Shown piece after piece: positions 56,162 through 64,000 of a DNA stretch of 64,000 nucleotides. The notes under the pieces are model-generated. The model searched no databases and had not been told where the DNA came from. It was given only the letters and a program-made list of their open reading frames with translations. The translations under genes were made by a program, and so were the position numbers. Location: NCBI RefSeq assembly GCF_006716765.1, contig NZ_VFPO01000001.1:1488001-1552000 (forward strand), written 5' to 3'. Each line of letters opens with the position of its first letter. Position 1 is the stretch's first letter. Origin of the DNA: Actinomadura hallensis. GTDB taxonomy: Bacteria > Actinomycetota > Actinomycetes > Streptosporangiales > Streptosporangiaceae.

Positions 56162-57646
56162 TCAGGCGCTCCGGGACGCCTCGGTCGCCTCCGCCGCCGG
56201 CTTTCCGGCGCGGGTGCGGCGGCGGGTGCGGCTGCGCTTGCGCTCGGTGGCGACGGCGTCGACGACGTTGTCGTCGGCGGACGCGCCGTTCTCCGCGGCG
56301 GCGTCCACGGGCCGGCCGGCGCGGGTCCGGGTCCGGTTGCGCTTGCGGCGGCGCGGGCGGGGACGTTCCCGGTCGCGTCCGCGGTCGTGGCTGCGGGTCC
56401 GGCCGGTCTCGCCGATGTCCTCCAGCTCCTCGGCGTCCAGCCCGGCGCGGTCGTGCCGCTTCTCCTTCGGCAGGGTGCCCTTCGTCCCCTCGGGGATGCC
56501 GAGGGCGGAGAAGAAGTGCGGGGACGTGGAGTAGGTCTCCTCCGGGGAGGGGAACCCGAGGTCGAGCGTGCTGTTGATCAGCTTCCAGCGGGTGAGGTCG
56601 GACCAGTCGACGAACGTGACGGCCACGCCCTCCTTGCCCGCGCGGCCGGTGCGGCCGATGCGGTGGACGTAGGTGTCGGCGCTGTCGGGGCACTCGTAGT
56701 TGACGACGTGGGTGACGTCCTCGACGTCGAGCCCGCGGGCGGCGACGTCGGTGGCGACCAGCACGCTGATCTTGCCGTTGCGGAACGCGCGCAGCGCGCG
56801 CTCGCGCTGGCTCTGGCCGAGGTCGCCGTGCACGGCGGCGGCGTCGAAACCCCGCTGCGTCAGGTCGGCGGCCACCCGGTCGCAGGCGCGCTTCGTCTGG
56901 CAGAAGATCATGGTCAGCCCGCGGCCCTCGGCCTGCAGGAGACGCGCCAGCATCTCCGGCTTGTCCATCTGGTGGGCCTGGAAGACGTGCTGGACGACCT
57001 GCGGCGTCGCCTCCGACTCGGCGTGGGCCTCGGCGCGCACGTTGGTGGGACGGGTCAGGTAGCGGCGCGACAGGGCGACGATCTCGCCCGGCATGGTCGC
57101 CGAGAACATCATCGTCTGCCGCTTCTCGGGGACCCGCTCGATGATCCGCTCGATGTCGGGCAGGAAGCCGAGGTCGAGCATGCGGTCGGCCTCGTCCAGC
57201 ACCAGGACGCCGATCTGCGAGAGGTCGAGGTGCTTCTGCTTGACGAGGTCGAGGAGGCGTCCGGGGGTGCCGACGACGACGTCGACCCCCTCGCGGAGCG
57301 CGTCGATCTGCGGCTCGTAGGCGCGGCCGCCGTAGACGGACAGGACGCGGGTGCCGAGCTTGCCGCCGGCGACCAGCAGATCGTCGGTCACCTGGAGCGC
57401 CAGTTCGCGGGTCGGCGTCACGACGAGCGCGCGGGGCGCTCGGCCGCCGTGCTCGATGCGCTGCAGCAGCGCCACGCCGAAGGCGAGGGTCTTGCCGGTG
57501 CCGGTGCGGGCCTGGCCGATGATGTCGTGGCCGCCCAGCGCGATCGGCAGGGCGAGCTCCTGGATGGGGAACGCTTCTACGATGCCCTCTGCTTCTAGGG
57601 CGTCTGCTATCTCGGGGACGACCCCGAGTTCACGAAAGGTAGTCAG
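56162..57646 (-). CDS. DEAD-box RNA helicase (RhlE type), CTG start
   Basis: This 494-residue protein has every helicase motif: FPIQE (Q), ARTGTGKT (I), PTRELALQ (Ia), TPGRLLD (Ib), DEAD (II), SAT (III), TDVAARGLD (V) and HRIGRTGRAG (VI). A basic RKRNRTRTRAG-type tail of about 90 residues follows. The Q motif and Walker A lie upstream of any ATG, GTG or TTG. The frame from CTG 57646 gives the expected LTTFRELGVVPEIADALEA start, with GGAGG 9 nt before it. The gene order with DUF3107 and TetR matches Rv3208-Rv3211 (rhlE). Confidence 0.92.
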   Translation of the reverse strand: MTTFRELGVVPEIADALEAEGIVEAFPIQELALPIALGGHDIIGQARTGTGKTLAFGVALLQRIEHGGRAPRALVVTPTRELALQVTDDLLVAGGKLGTRVLSVYGGRAYEPQIDALREGVDVVVGTPGRLLDLVKQKHLDLSQIGVLVLDEADRMLDLGFLPDIERIIERVPEKRQTMMFSATMPGEIVALSRRYLTRPTNVRAEAHAESEATPQVVQHVFQAHQMDKPEMLARLLQAEGRGLTMIFCQTKRACDRVAADLTQRGFDAAAVHGDLGQSQRERALRAFRNGKISVLVATDVAARGLDVEDVTHVVNYECPDSADTYVHRIGRTGRAGKEGVAVTFVDWSDLTRWKLINSTLDLGFPSPEETYSTSPHFFSALGIPEGTKGTLPKEKRHDRAGLDAEELEDIGETGRTRSHDRGRDRERPRPRRRKRNRTRTRAGRPVDAAAENGASADDNVVDAVATERKRSRTRRRTRAGKPAAEATEASRSA

Positions 57647-58200
57647 GGCTTTCAGCCTCCAATATGCGGGGTCTCGTCTCCCGGGTGCGGCGCGGTTCGC
57701 CGGGGGCGCGGCCGTGTGGGCACGCCCGCCGATCGTTTCCTTCGGCCGCGCGCTCGCGCGGGAGGGACCAGCCGTTGCTCAAAATCCGTCGGCGACCGCA
57801 GTCAGGGGTCGAAAGCAGTCACTCGCTGTGGCTGCGTGCGGTCACACTCCGCGACGCAGTGTACCGACCGTTGATTGCCTACACCAATAGCCGATCACAA
57901 GACTCAACGTTCTCATGGTCCGCCCTATTCCTTGGGAGCGCGCGCCGGGACGGCCGGAGGCGGCGGCCGCACGGGGGAAATCGCGGGTCGGGGACCTGCG
58001 GGGGACACGCCGGGACGGCCACATCCGGACACCCGATCCGGGTCGGCCCGTCCCGAGGACGGACCGCCGGGCGGGGGCGTCCCGGCCGGGCTGGCCCGGA
58101 CATCTCCGGCCACACCAGGGCGAACCGGACGGGGGAAGCCCCCGCCTGCGGGGGGCGGGGGCTTCCGGGTCACGGGGGTCCGTGGTGGACGCGGGGTCCG
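57647..58200. other. Long leader and intergenic region, no gene seen
   Basis: No reading frame here has homology or good codon usage. On the minus strand TTGGTG (57882-57887) and TACACT (57858-57863), 18 bp apart, could be the helicase promoter, implying a leader of about 200 nt. The left half is the helicase 5' side. The right half contains the hairpin at 58134-58166. Confidence 0.4.
58134..58166 (-). terminator. Hairpin downstream of the GlsB-like gene
   Basis: GGAAGCCCCCGCC (58134-58146) pairs perfectly with GGCGGGGGCTTCC (58154-58166), 13 bp with a 7-nt loop. It lies 35 bp after the stop of the minus-strand gene at 58201. Confidence 0.6.
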
Positions 58201-58494
58201 TCAGAACGTCCGGCGTCCGGGCCGCCAGCTCCGCCGGCCGTCGCCGCGGGTGTTGAGCGAGGTCAGTGCCACCACCCCGATCGCGGCGATGAGCAGCGAG
58301 AACACGATCGCGACGAGCGTGCCGGCGCCGAGCGCGTCGGCGATCACCCCGCCGATGACGGCGCCCGCGATGCCGACGAGGATCGTCAGCAGGATGCCGA
58401 TCGGGTTGCGGCCGGGGACCAGCAGCCGTGCCACGGCTCCGACGACGGCGCCGACCACGATGAACCACAGAATCGTCGTGAGCATATCGATCAT
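58201..58494 (-). CDS. GlsB/YeaQ/YmgE stress-response membrane protein
   Basis: This 97-residue protein has three membrane helices: LTTILWFIVVGAVVGAVARLLVPG, a GILLTILVGIAGAVIGGVIAD helix with the family's G-x3-G pattern, and LVAIVFSLLIAAIGVVAL. A short basic tail follows. The family (transglycosylase-associated) is linked with acid and general stress. No enzyme activity is expected. Confidence 0.9.
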   Translation of the reverse strand: MIDMLTTILWFIVVGAVVGAVARLLVPGRNPIGILLTILVGIAGAVIGGVIADALGAGTLVAIVFSLLIAAIGVVALTSLNTRGDGRRSWRPGRRTF

Positions 58495-58604
58495 CCATTC
58501 CTTTCCGTCGGGCCGGTGGCCCGTTGAACGGAGATCGATATGCCCGCCATGTCGGGTTAAAACAAATTGCAGGTCAAAGCCTCGTGCGGCGGCGGGAAAC
58601 GCGC

Positions 58605-58838
58605 TCAGGCGTACTGGGACCCGAAGCCGACGCTGCGCTGCTCGTCCTCGGAGATCTCCAGGTAGCCGACGCGCTCGCCCGGGACGACGATCCGTCCCGC
58701 GCGGCGGTCCTGCAGGGCGAAGATGCCGCCCGGCCGGGACAGCGCCTCCGCCAGCGCGTTCTGGATCTCGTCCGCCGACAGATCGGTCTCGACCACGAGC
58801 TCCTTCGGGACGTTCTGCACGCCGATCCGCACCTGCAC
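58605..58838 (-). CDS. DUF3107 protein
   Basis: This 77-residue protein has the family pattern VQVRIGVQNVPKELVVETDLSADEIQNALAEAL...FALQDRRAGRIVVPGERVGYLEI...VGFG. GTG 58838 with GGGAG 6 nt upstream gives the normal length. It is adjacent to the TetR gene, as in M. tuberculosis Rv3208/Rv3208A (TB9.4). The function is unknown. Confidence 0.9.
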   Translation of the reverse strand: MQVRIGVQNVPKELVVETDLSADEIQNALAEALSRPGGIFALQDRRAGRIVVPGERVGYLEISEDEQRSVGFGSQYA

Positions 58839-59151
58839 TCGCTGCTCCCGTCGTCCGTGTGCGTCCGCCGGCCTCCGGCGGCCGGCTCCCACGATGGTCG
58901 CACGAAGATCCCCGGTCGGGCTGTCAATGCCATTGTGCCGAGCGTGAAATATCGGTCGCGCAATGCCCGCCCGAGCCGTGGCGCCCGCCGGGACGAAACG
59001 GATTATTTCCGCCCGTGTGCGACACGGCCGGACGAGCGGGGAAACGCGAGACTTCCAGCGCATGACCCTTGCCAGGCGAGCGCAATGCCGAGCGTGAGGC
59101 TCCCCGGCGCCGAGCCCGTGCCGCGACCGGGCGCGGGCGCGGCGGGCGCCC
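58839..59151. other. Intergenic region between TetR and DUF3107 genes
   Basis: Only a small perfect hairpin (CCGCCGG/CCGGCGG, 58865-58881) and a less GC-rich middle with GTGAAATATC (58946 onward) are visible. The latter may include the DUF3107 promoter. No gene was found. Confidence 0.35.
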
Positions 59152-59784
59152 TCAGGACTGTTCGCTGCTGAGGGGGAAGCCGGAGATGCCGCGCCAGGCC
59201 AGCCGCGCGATGATCTTCTCGGCGGTGTCCTTGGGGATCGCGCGCTGCTGCGACAGCCAGAACCGGGCGCTGACCTCCGCCATCCCGACGAGGCCCATGC
59301 CGAGCAGGTGCGCCTCGTCGGCGGGCGCGTTGGTGTCCTCGGCGATCACCTGGGCGATCATCTCGGCGCACTGCTGGTTGGCGCGGTCGACGCGCGCCCG
59401 CACGGGCGCGACGTTGCGCAGGTCCGACTCGAAGACGAGGCGGTACGCCTCGCCGTCGCCCGCCACGAAGTCGTAGAACGCCTGCATGCACGCCTGCACG
59501 CGCATCTTGTTGTCCGTGGTGGACTCGAGGGCTTCGCGGACGATCTTGACAAGCGCCTCGGCGTGCTCGTCCAGCAGGGCCAGGTACAGCTCCAGCTTGC
59601 CCGGGAAGTGCTGGTAGAGCACGGGTTTGCTGACGCCTGCGCGCTCGGCGATCTCGTCCATCGCCGCTGCGTGGTACCCCTGCGCGACGAACACCTCCTG
59701 GGCCGCGCCGAGCAGTTGCCTGCGGCGCGCCAGTCGCGGCAGCCTCGTGCCGCGGGGGCGTGCGTCCGGGGTCGCGGTCACCAC
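59152..59784 (-). CDS. TetR-family regulator
   Basis: This 210-residue protein has the HTH at about 20-65 (RRQLLGAAQEVFVAQGYHAAAMDEIAERAGVSKPVLYQHFPGKLELYLALL) and a ligand-binding helical C-terminus. It corresponds to Rv3208, a TetR protein of the same neighbourhood. GTG/ATG choice: ATG 59784 is upstream of the MVTATPDARPRGTRLPRLARR stretch. The regulated genes are unknown; DUF3107 is the first candidate. Confidence 0.9.
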   Translation of the reverse strand: MVTATPDARPRGTRLPRLARRRQLLGAAQEVFVAQGYHAAAMDEIAERAGVSKPVLYQHFPGKLELYLALLDEHAEALVKIVREALESTTDNKMRVQACMQAFYDFVAGDGEAYRLVFESDLRNVAPVRARVDRANQQCAEMIAQVIAEDTNAPADEAHLLGMGLVGMAEVSARFWLSQQRAIPKDTAEKIIARLAWRGISGFPLSSEQS

Positions 59785-60047
59785 ACTCTCCGATCAACGA
59801 TCTCAGCGGCGGACGGGGGTCTGCGCCGCACGGTCATCAACGTCCTCATCCTACGCGCGGGTAACTCCGGCGGTCACGACCGAAGCGCGCCCGCGTTCCT
59901 TCACGCAGGTCAGTCTATTTCCGCCGGGAATCTCCGGCATCCTCATCCGGTCGTACCGCCGGGACCGGCGGCGGGCGGCCGCCGGGCGGGAGCCGCCCGA
60001 TGGGACGGACCCGGCCGCCGGCGCGGGCGCGGCCTGCGGCCCGGGCG

Positions 60048-60251
60048 TCAACGGTAGTCGTCCTCGTCGAGCGGCACCTCGTAGAGCTGGTCGACCACGT
60101 CGGCCTCGTTGGCGAGGTCGGGGATCTGCGCGAACCACTCGCGGGGGCCCTCCTCCTCGTCGAGCACGGCGCGCTGCTCGGCCGCGTCGGCCTCCGGGGC
60201 CTCGACGCTGGGCTCGTCGATGCCGGGGTCCCGGTCGTCGGTCTCGCTCAT
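60048..60251 (-). CDS. Small acidic protein of unknown function
   Basis: This 67-residue protein is about one-third Asp/Glu with no predicted fold in its first half. The C-terminal DLANEADVVDQLYEVPLDEDDYR looks conserved among short actinobacterial proteins. It follows the flavin oxidoreductase on the same strand by 26 bp (start after the latter's stop). Function unknown. Confidence 0.68.
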   Translation of the reverse strand: MSETDDRDPGIDEPSVEAPEADAAEQRAVLDEEEGPREWFAQIPDLANEADVVDQLYEVPLDEDDYR

Positions 60252-60277
60252 CGCAACGTCCTCCTCAAGGGCCTGTC

Positions 60278-61603
60278 TCACAGGTCGGCCGCCAGTTCGC
60301 GGAGCGGCGCCTCGACGGACTCGCCGTAGGTCGGGAACGCGTGGACGACGTCGGTGAGCAGGCTCAGCGGCGTCTCCGCGCGGATGGCCAGCGTGATCTC
60401 GCTCATCCACTCCTCGGCGTAGAGTCCGGCCGCGGCGGCGCCGGCCAGCAGTCCGCGGGACCGGTCGGCGTACAGTTCCACCCTGCCCCGTTCGTCCGCC
60501 TCCACCGCCGCCCGTGCCGTCGCGGCGAGGTCGTACCCGGCCGTGCACAGGTCTATGCCGAGTTCGTCCGCCTGCCGGGGGGAGATCCCGACCGAGTAGA
60601 CGGTGGGGGTGGTGTAGACGACGCGGGGGATCGCGCGGTAGTCGGTCGTGCGGCGCCGCCCGAGCAGGTTGGACAGCACGACGCGCGCCTGGTACCGCGC
60701 GGCGTGGGCGGTGCGGGCGACGCCCGTGACGTCCCCGGCGGCCCAGACCCGGCCCGCCTCCGACGGTACCCGGCACGTCTCGTCCACCGGGAGCCCGTGG
60801 CCCGGGGCGACGGCGACGCCGAGGTTCTCCAGGCCGAGCCCCTCCACGCGGGGGCGGCGGCCCGCGGCGGCGAGGACGCGGTCGGCGTCGACGGTCCCGC
60901 CGTCCGACAGCCACAGCCGCAGCCCGGTGTCCTTGCGCCCGGCGTTGCTCGCGGCGGCGCCGAGCCGCAGGTCGACGCCCATCCGGCGCAGCGCGTCGGC
61001 GAGCACCTCCCCGGTGAACGGCGCCTCGCCGGCCAGCAGCCGCCCGGACGCCTCGACCAGCGTCACCTGCGACCCGAACGACGCGTACACCTGCGCCATC
61101 TCGCAGCCGACGGGTCCGCCGCCGAGGATCACCAGCCGGCGCGGCAGGTCGGGCACCGACAGCGCCTCGTCGCTGGTCCACACCGGGACGTCGCCGAGGC
61201 CGTCGACGGCGGGGACGACGGGTTCGCTGCCGGTGCAGACGACGAGGTCGTCGTAGCCGTGCCGGACGCCGTCCACGTCGATCGCCCCGGGCTCGACGAC
61301 GTGGCCGCGGCCGCGCAGCACGGTCACGCCCGCCTCGGCCATCCGCGCGGCGGCCGGGTCGTCGCGGCGGCGCCCGGTCAGCGCGTCGCGCCTGGCGAGC
61401 GCCATCTCCCAGGTCTCGCCGCGCCTCGCCGACAGCAGCAGCGACTTCGACGGCACGCAGGCGAAGTACGGCGACACCCCGCCGACCAGGCGCCGCTCGA
61501 CGAGGGCGACGTCGCGCCCCGCGCGGGCGAGGCCGGTCGCCACCAGCTCACCCGCCGTCCCCCCGCCCAGCACCACGGCGTCGTAGTGGTGGATCTGCCC
61601 CAA
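60278..61603 (-). CDS. FAD/NAD(P)-dependent oxidoreductase of the disulfide-reductase family, redox Cys pair lost
   Basis: This 441-residue protein has the FAD motif YDAVVLGGGTAGELVATGLARAG, NAD motif RRLVILGGGPVGCEMAQVYASFG and AAGDVTG. The active-site segment reads GGVSPYFACVPSK where the disulfide family has GG-x-C-x4-C, so the first Cys is Ser. The C-terminal base motif is HAFPT rather than HxHPT. Normal disulfide reduction is therefore unlikely; a single-Cys or Cys-independent reaction is possible. TTG 61603 is chosen because GGGAGGA lies 7 nt upstream. Confidence 0.87.
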   Translation of the reverse strand: MGQIHHYDAVVLGGGTAGELVATGLARAGRDVALVERRLVGGVSPYFACVPSKSLLLSARRGETWEMALARRDALTGRRRDDPAAARMAEAGVTVLRGRGHVVEPGAIDVDGVRHGYDDLVVCTGSEPVVPAVDGLGDVPVWTSDEALSVPDLPRRLVILGGGPVGCEMAQVYASFGSQVTLVEASGRLLAGEAPFTGEVLADALRRMGVDLRLGAAASNAGRKDTGLRLWLSDGGTVDADRVLAAAGRRPRVEGLGLENLGVAVAPGHGLPVDETCRVPSEAGRVWAAGDVTGVARTAHAARYQARVVLSNLLGRRRTTDYRAIPRVVYTTPTVYSVGISPRQADELGIDLCTAGYDLAATARAAVEADERGRVELYADRSRGLLAGAAAAGLYAEEWMSEITLAIRAETPLSLLTDVVHAFPTYGESVEAPLRELAADL

Positions 61604-61737
61604 CTGTCGTTCCTCCCGGCCGTGTGGTGTCCCCGGGGAACATGGTGGCGGAATCCGGCCTCGGAGAGTGCCTGTTCGAACACATAGGGCGCACGAAATC
61701 CGGGACGGGGCGCCGGCCGGGGAGCATGGGACGGCGA

Positions 61738-62667
61738 TCAGGGGAGCGGCGGACGGTCCTCGTCCAGCAGCGGTTCCAGGAGGTCGCCGTGCTTCTCGAC
61801 GCGGCCGAGGACGTCGTCCGGGGAGAACACGAGGCCGGCGGCCTCCTCGCACGACTCCAGCTCGTCCCAGGTGATGGGCGTGGAGACGGACGGGGGGCTC
61901 ACGGCCCGCAGCGAGTAGGGGGCGACCGTCGTCTTCGCGGGGTTGTTCTGGCTCCAGTCGACGAAGACCTTGCCCTTGCGCAGGCGCTTCTCCATCTTCG
62001 CGACGATCAGCCGGGGATGCTCCTCCGCGAGCCGCCGCGCGACGGCCTTGGCGTACTCCGACGTCCGCTCCGCCTTGCCGGGCGGCTCGATCGGGACGTA
62101 GAGGTGCAGCCCCTTCTTCCCGCTCGTCTTCGGGTAGGACTCCAGGCCGTCCTCGGCGAGCACGTCGCGCAGGAGCGCCGCGACCTCGCACGCCTCCGTG
62201 ATCGTGGCGGGCGGCCCCGGGTCGAGGTCGAAGACGAGCAGGTCGGGGGTGTGCACCTTGCCGCGCGGCCCGACCTTCCACTGCGGTATGTGCAGTTCCA
62301 GCGCGGCGAGGTTCGCGCACCACACCAGCGTGGGCAGGTCGTCGATGACGATGAAGTCGAGCGTGTCGCGCCCGGTGGAGCTGCCGGGGGTGGGGACGGT
62401 GGCGGTCCGCACCCAGTCGGGGGTGTGGGACGGCGCGTTCTTCTCGAAGAACTTCCCGCCGTCCACGCCGTCGGGCCACCTGATCCGGGTGGCGGGACGG
62501 TCCTTCAGGTGCGGCAGCATCACGGGGGAGATGCGGGCGTAGTAGTCGATGACCTCGCCCTTGGTGAACTCCGGATAGAGGTTCTTGTCGAGGTTGGACA
62601 GCGACAGCTGCTGCCCGTCCACCTCCACGGTCGTCCGTTTACCGGCCACGGGCGCTCCAGGGCTCAC
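61738..62667 (-). CDS. ligD: LigD-type NHEJ polymerase (archaeo-eukaryotic primase family)
   Basis: This 309-residue stand-alone PolDom protein has NLDKNLYPEFTKGEVIDYYARI, the RPATRIRWPDGVDGGKFFEKNAP segment and the catalytic Asp pair LVFDLDPG (about residue 152). SYPKTSGKKGLHLYVP and VFVDWSQNNPAKTTVAPYSLR follow. It fills gaps with ribo/deoxynucleotides during end joining with Ku and the ligase. The GTG start overlaps the ligase stop (GTGA), so the two are coupled. Confidence 0.94.
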   Translation of the reverse strand: MSPGAPVAGKRTTVEVDGQQLSLSNLDKNLYPEFTKGEVIDYYARISPVMLPHLKDRPATRIRWPDGVDGGKFFEKNAPSHTPDWVRTATVPTPGSSTGRDTLDFIVIDDLPTLVWCANLAALELHIPQWKVGPRGKVHTPDLLVFDLDPGPPATITEACEVAALLRDVLAEDGLESYPKTSGKKGLHLYVPIEPPGKAERTSEYAKAVARRLAEEHPRLIVAKMEKRLRKGKVFVDWSQNNPAKTTVAPYSLRAVSPPSVSTPITWDELESCEEAAGLVFSPDDVLGRVEKHGDLLEPLLDEDRPPLP

Positions 62668-63638
62668 TGCTCACTGGTGACCTCCAGGGGGTCCTTGTCG
62701 TCGCGGAGGCCGCGCCAGGACGGGAAGCGGAGGCGGCCCTCCCTGGTGCGTGCGCTGTACGCCACCTCCCCGACGAGGCGTGGCTCAACCCATTGGGCGT
62801 CACGGGCGAACTCGCGCGGGACGGGGTCGTCGTAAGGGCTGGTGAGCCGGCGCAGGGGCCATAGGAGCTCGTACAGGTCGTCCAGGGCGCGGTCGCTGAA
62901 GCCGGTGCCGACGTGTCCGACGAAGCCCAGCTGTCCCTTGACGTCGTACTCGCCGAGCAGCAGCGACCCCACGCCGCCCTCCCGCCGTCCCTTGCCGGGC
63001 TTCCAGCCGCAGATGACGACCTCGCGCGTCATGAAGTTCTTGACCTTGAGCCAGAAGTCGACGCGGCGGCCCGGACGGTACGGCGAGGCGAGGCGCTTGG
63101 CGAGCAGCCCTTCCAGGTGCTGCTCGCGGGTGAAGGCGAGCAGCTCGTCCACCTGGGCGGTGTCGCCGCCGTGCAGGTACGGGGGCACCTCCACGGGACC
63201 GGCTGCGGCGAGGTCCAGCTCGTCCAGCAGAGAGCGGCGGTCCGCGTACGGCACGTCGTACAGGACGTGCCCGTCCAGGAACAGGAGGTCGAAGATCACG
63301 TACCTGACCGGGACCTCGCGGATCAGCCTGGGGTCGGGCCTGGTCACGTGCATGCGGCGTTGCAGGCGTTCGAAACTGGGGCGTCCCTCCTCGAAGGCGA
63401 CGACCTCGCCGTCCAGGACGACGTCGTGGCCGGGGAGGAGGTCGGTCAGGGCGGACAGCTCGGGGTAGCGGCTCGTCACGTCGCCGCCGCGCCGCCCAGT
63501 GGCCTGGACGCCGCCGGCGGAGGCGTGCGCGATGACGCGCACGCCGTCCCACTTCAGCTCCAGGCCCCACTGCTCGCCGTCGGGGGGAAGCTCCCCGGTG
63601 GCGGCCATCATCGGCTCAACGGGCCACGGCATGGTCAT
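62664..63638 (-). CDS. ligD: ATP-dependent DNA ligase of the LigD/NHEJ type
   Basis: This 324-residue protein has motif I K-W-D-G-V-R (adenylated Lys near residue 29), LDGEVVAFEEGRPSF (III), VIFDLLFLDG, EGLLAKR (IV), DFWLKVKNF (V) and an OB-fold end. It seals double-strand breaks. Here the ligase and polymerase that M. tuberculosis joins in one LigD are separate genes, and no 3'-phosphoesterase domain is visible in either. Divergent from ku. Confidence 0.93.
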   Translation of the reverse strand: MTMPWPVEPMMAATGELPPDGEQWGLELKWDGVRVIAHASAGGVQATGRRGGDVTSRYPELSALTDLLPGHDVVLDGEVVAFEEGRPSFERLQRRMHVTRPDPRLIREVPVRYVIFDLLFLDGHVLYDVPYADRRSLLDELDLAAAGPVEVPPYLHGGDTAQVDELLAFTREQHLEGLLAKRLASPYRPGRRVDFWLKVKNFMTREVVICGWKPGKGRREGGVGSLLLGEYDVKGQLGFVGHVGTGFSDRALDDLYELLWPLRRLTSPYDDPVPREFARDAQWVEPRLVGEVAYSARTREGRLRFPSWRGLRDDKDPLEVTSEQ

Positions 63639-63766
63639 ATCGGCGTCTTACCCGGTCCCGCCGCACAGAAAAGGATCAAGAGTCCGTTCTGGCGCAAAAC
63701 GAACACGGTTGCGACGCTATGAGCATGACGCGTGCTGGGGCGCGACTTGCTGGGTAGGGACTGGTC

Positions 63767-64000
63767 ATGCGGAGTATCTGGAAGGGCGCCATCTCGTTCG
63801 GGCTGGTGACGATACCGGTGAAGCTGTACTCGGCGACCGAGCAGAGGGACGTCCGCTTCCACCAGGTGCACCGGAAGGACGGGGGGCGCATCAAGTACAA
63901 GCGGGTCTGCACCATCGACGGCGAGGAGGTCCCGTACTCCGACATCGCCAAGGGGTACGAGCTGCCGAGCGGCGAGATCGTCGTGCTGACCGACGAGGAC
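63767..64000 (+). CDS. ku: Ku DNA end-binding protein, N-terminal part
   Basis: The 78 visible codons begin MRSIWKGAISFGLVTIPVKLYSATEQRDVRFHQVHRKDGGRIKYKRVC. This is the diagnostic start of bacterial Ku, and the C-terminal bulk lies beyond the window. Ku threads onto broken DNA ends and recruits the LigD proteins encoded on the other strand. GTAGGGA precedes the ATG. It is divergent from the ligase gene with 128 bp of shared promoter region. Confidence 0.96.
   Translation, partial: MRSIWKGAISFGLVTIPVKLYSATEQRDVRFHQVHRKDGGRIKYKRVCTIDGEEVPYSDIAKGYELPSGEIVVLTDED

Noticed and set aside
61673..61682. TGTTCGAACA palindrome as a LexA (SOS) box
   Set aside because: The actinobacterial SOS box needs GAAC and GTTC half-sites in the opposite order with a 4-bp spacer; this arrangement does not fit.
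61621..61700. tRNA-Leu-like fragments (GGTGGCGGAATCC and GTTCGAAC)
   Set aside because: The pieces resemble D-arm and T-loop motifs but no anticodon arm or acceptor stem can be formed at the right spacing.

Overview
The window is very GC-rich, densely coding DNA with many GTG and TTG starts, stop/start overlaps and actinobacterium-restricted families (DUF397, DUF3117, DUF3107, DUF6758-like, DUF5947). It is a chromosomal segment of an actinomycete. The gene order dapD, dapE, LOG, DivIVA-like, tag, DUF3117, O-methyltransferase, sigE, rseA, htrA, tatB, mrp, DUF1003, MgtE-like matches, from memory, the Mycobacterium tuberculosis Rv1201-Rv1232 neighbourhood. The helicase, DUF3107 and TetR genes match the Rv3208-Rv3211 neighbourhood. 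A filamentous actinomycete such as Actinomadura (Thermomonosporaceae) is my best guess, from the XRE/DUF397 pairs, the kinases and the hydrogenase. No rRNA, tRNA, CRISPR array, phage or insertion sequence was recognised.

Layout. 1-2.1 kb: the 5' part of a class I cholesterol oxidase with a perfect KstR-type operator, divergent from a reductase/AhpD-like pair preceded by a second palindrome. 2.1-2.8 kb: a coupled pair of SMR exporter subunits. 2.9-7.5 kb: two mosaic paralogous membrane Ser/Thr kinases flanking an XRE regulator and two DUF397 proteins. 7.6-12.1 kb: a lysozyme-like membrane protein, dapD, a phosphopantetheinyl transferase, dapE and a LOG protein. 12.1-20.2 kb: an actinobacterial high-affinity (group 1h) [NiFe] hydrogenase operon with maturation genes and several proteins of unknown function, ending near a PadR regulator. 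20.4-31.3 kb: an HtrA-like lipoprotein, a second LOG protein, an inositol-phosphatase-like protein, a PhoX-like phosphatase with a histidine-rich insert, the DivIVA-like/tag group, an ABC exporter, an enoyl-CoA hydratase and DUF3117. 31.4-43.6 kb: pepA, an O-methyltransferase, the sigE-rseA-rseB-htrA-tatB envelope-stress group, a 0.7-kb structured repeat island, mrp, MarR, DUF1003 and an MgtE-like protein. 43.7-56.1 kb: a SigJ-type sigma factor, a CitE-like lyase, a CPBP protease, Nudix, PHP, a degenerate MBL protein, a RecB/Cas4-like nuclease, a DUF2236 oxygenase and a nucleotide cyclase fused to a degenerate Nudix domain. 56.2-64 kb: a DEAD helicase with a CTG start, GlsB, DUF3107, TetR, a flavin oxidoreductase and the split NHEJ set (LigD polymerase, LigD ligase and divergent Ku).

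How the genes work together. Four functional groups stand out. Steroid catabolism is at the left edge, probably under KstR. Atmospheric-type H2 oxidation is encoded by the 12.9-19.8 kb operon. Extracytoplasmic stress is handled by sigma-E, its Zn-finger anti-sigma factor, an RseB-like sensor and HtrA, with a GGAACC-N16-CGTT promoter in front of sigE. Double-strand break repair is at the right edge. The most unusual items are the inverted-repeat island between tatB and mrp, whose hairpins differ by compensatory changes, the cyclase-Nudix fusion, the uncharacterised hydrogenase-operon proteins, and two genes whose best-supported starts are non-standard codons.
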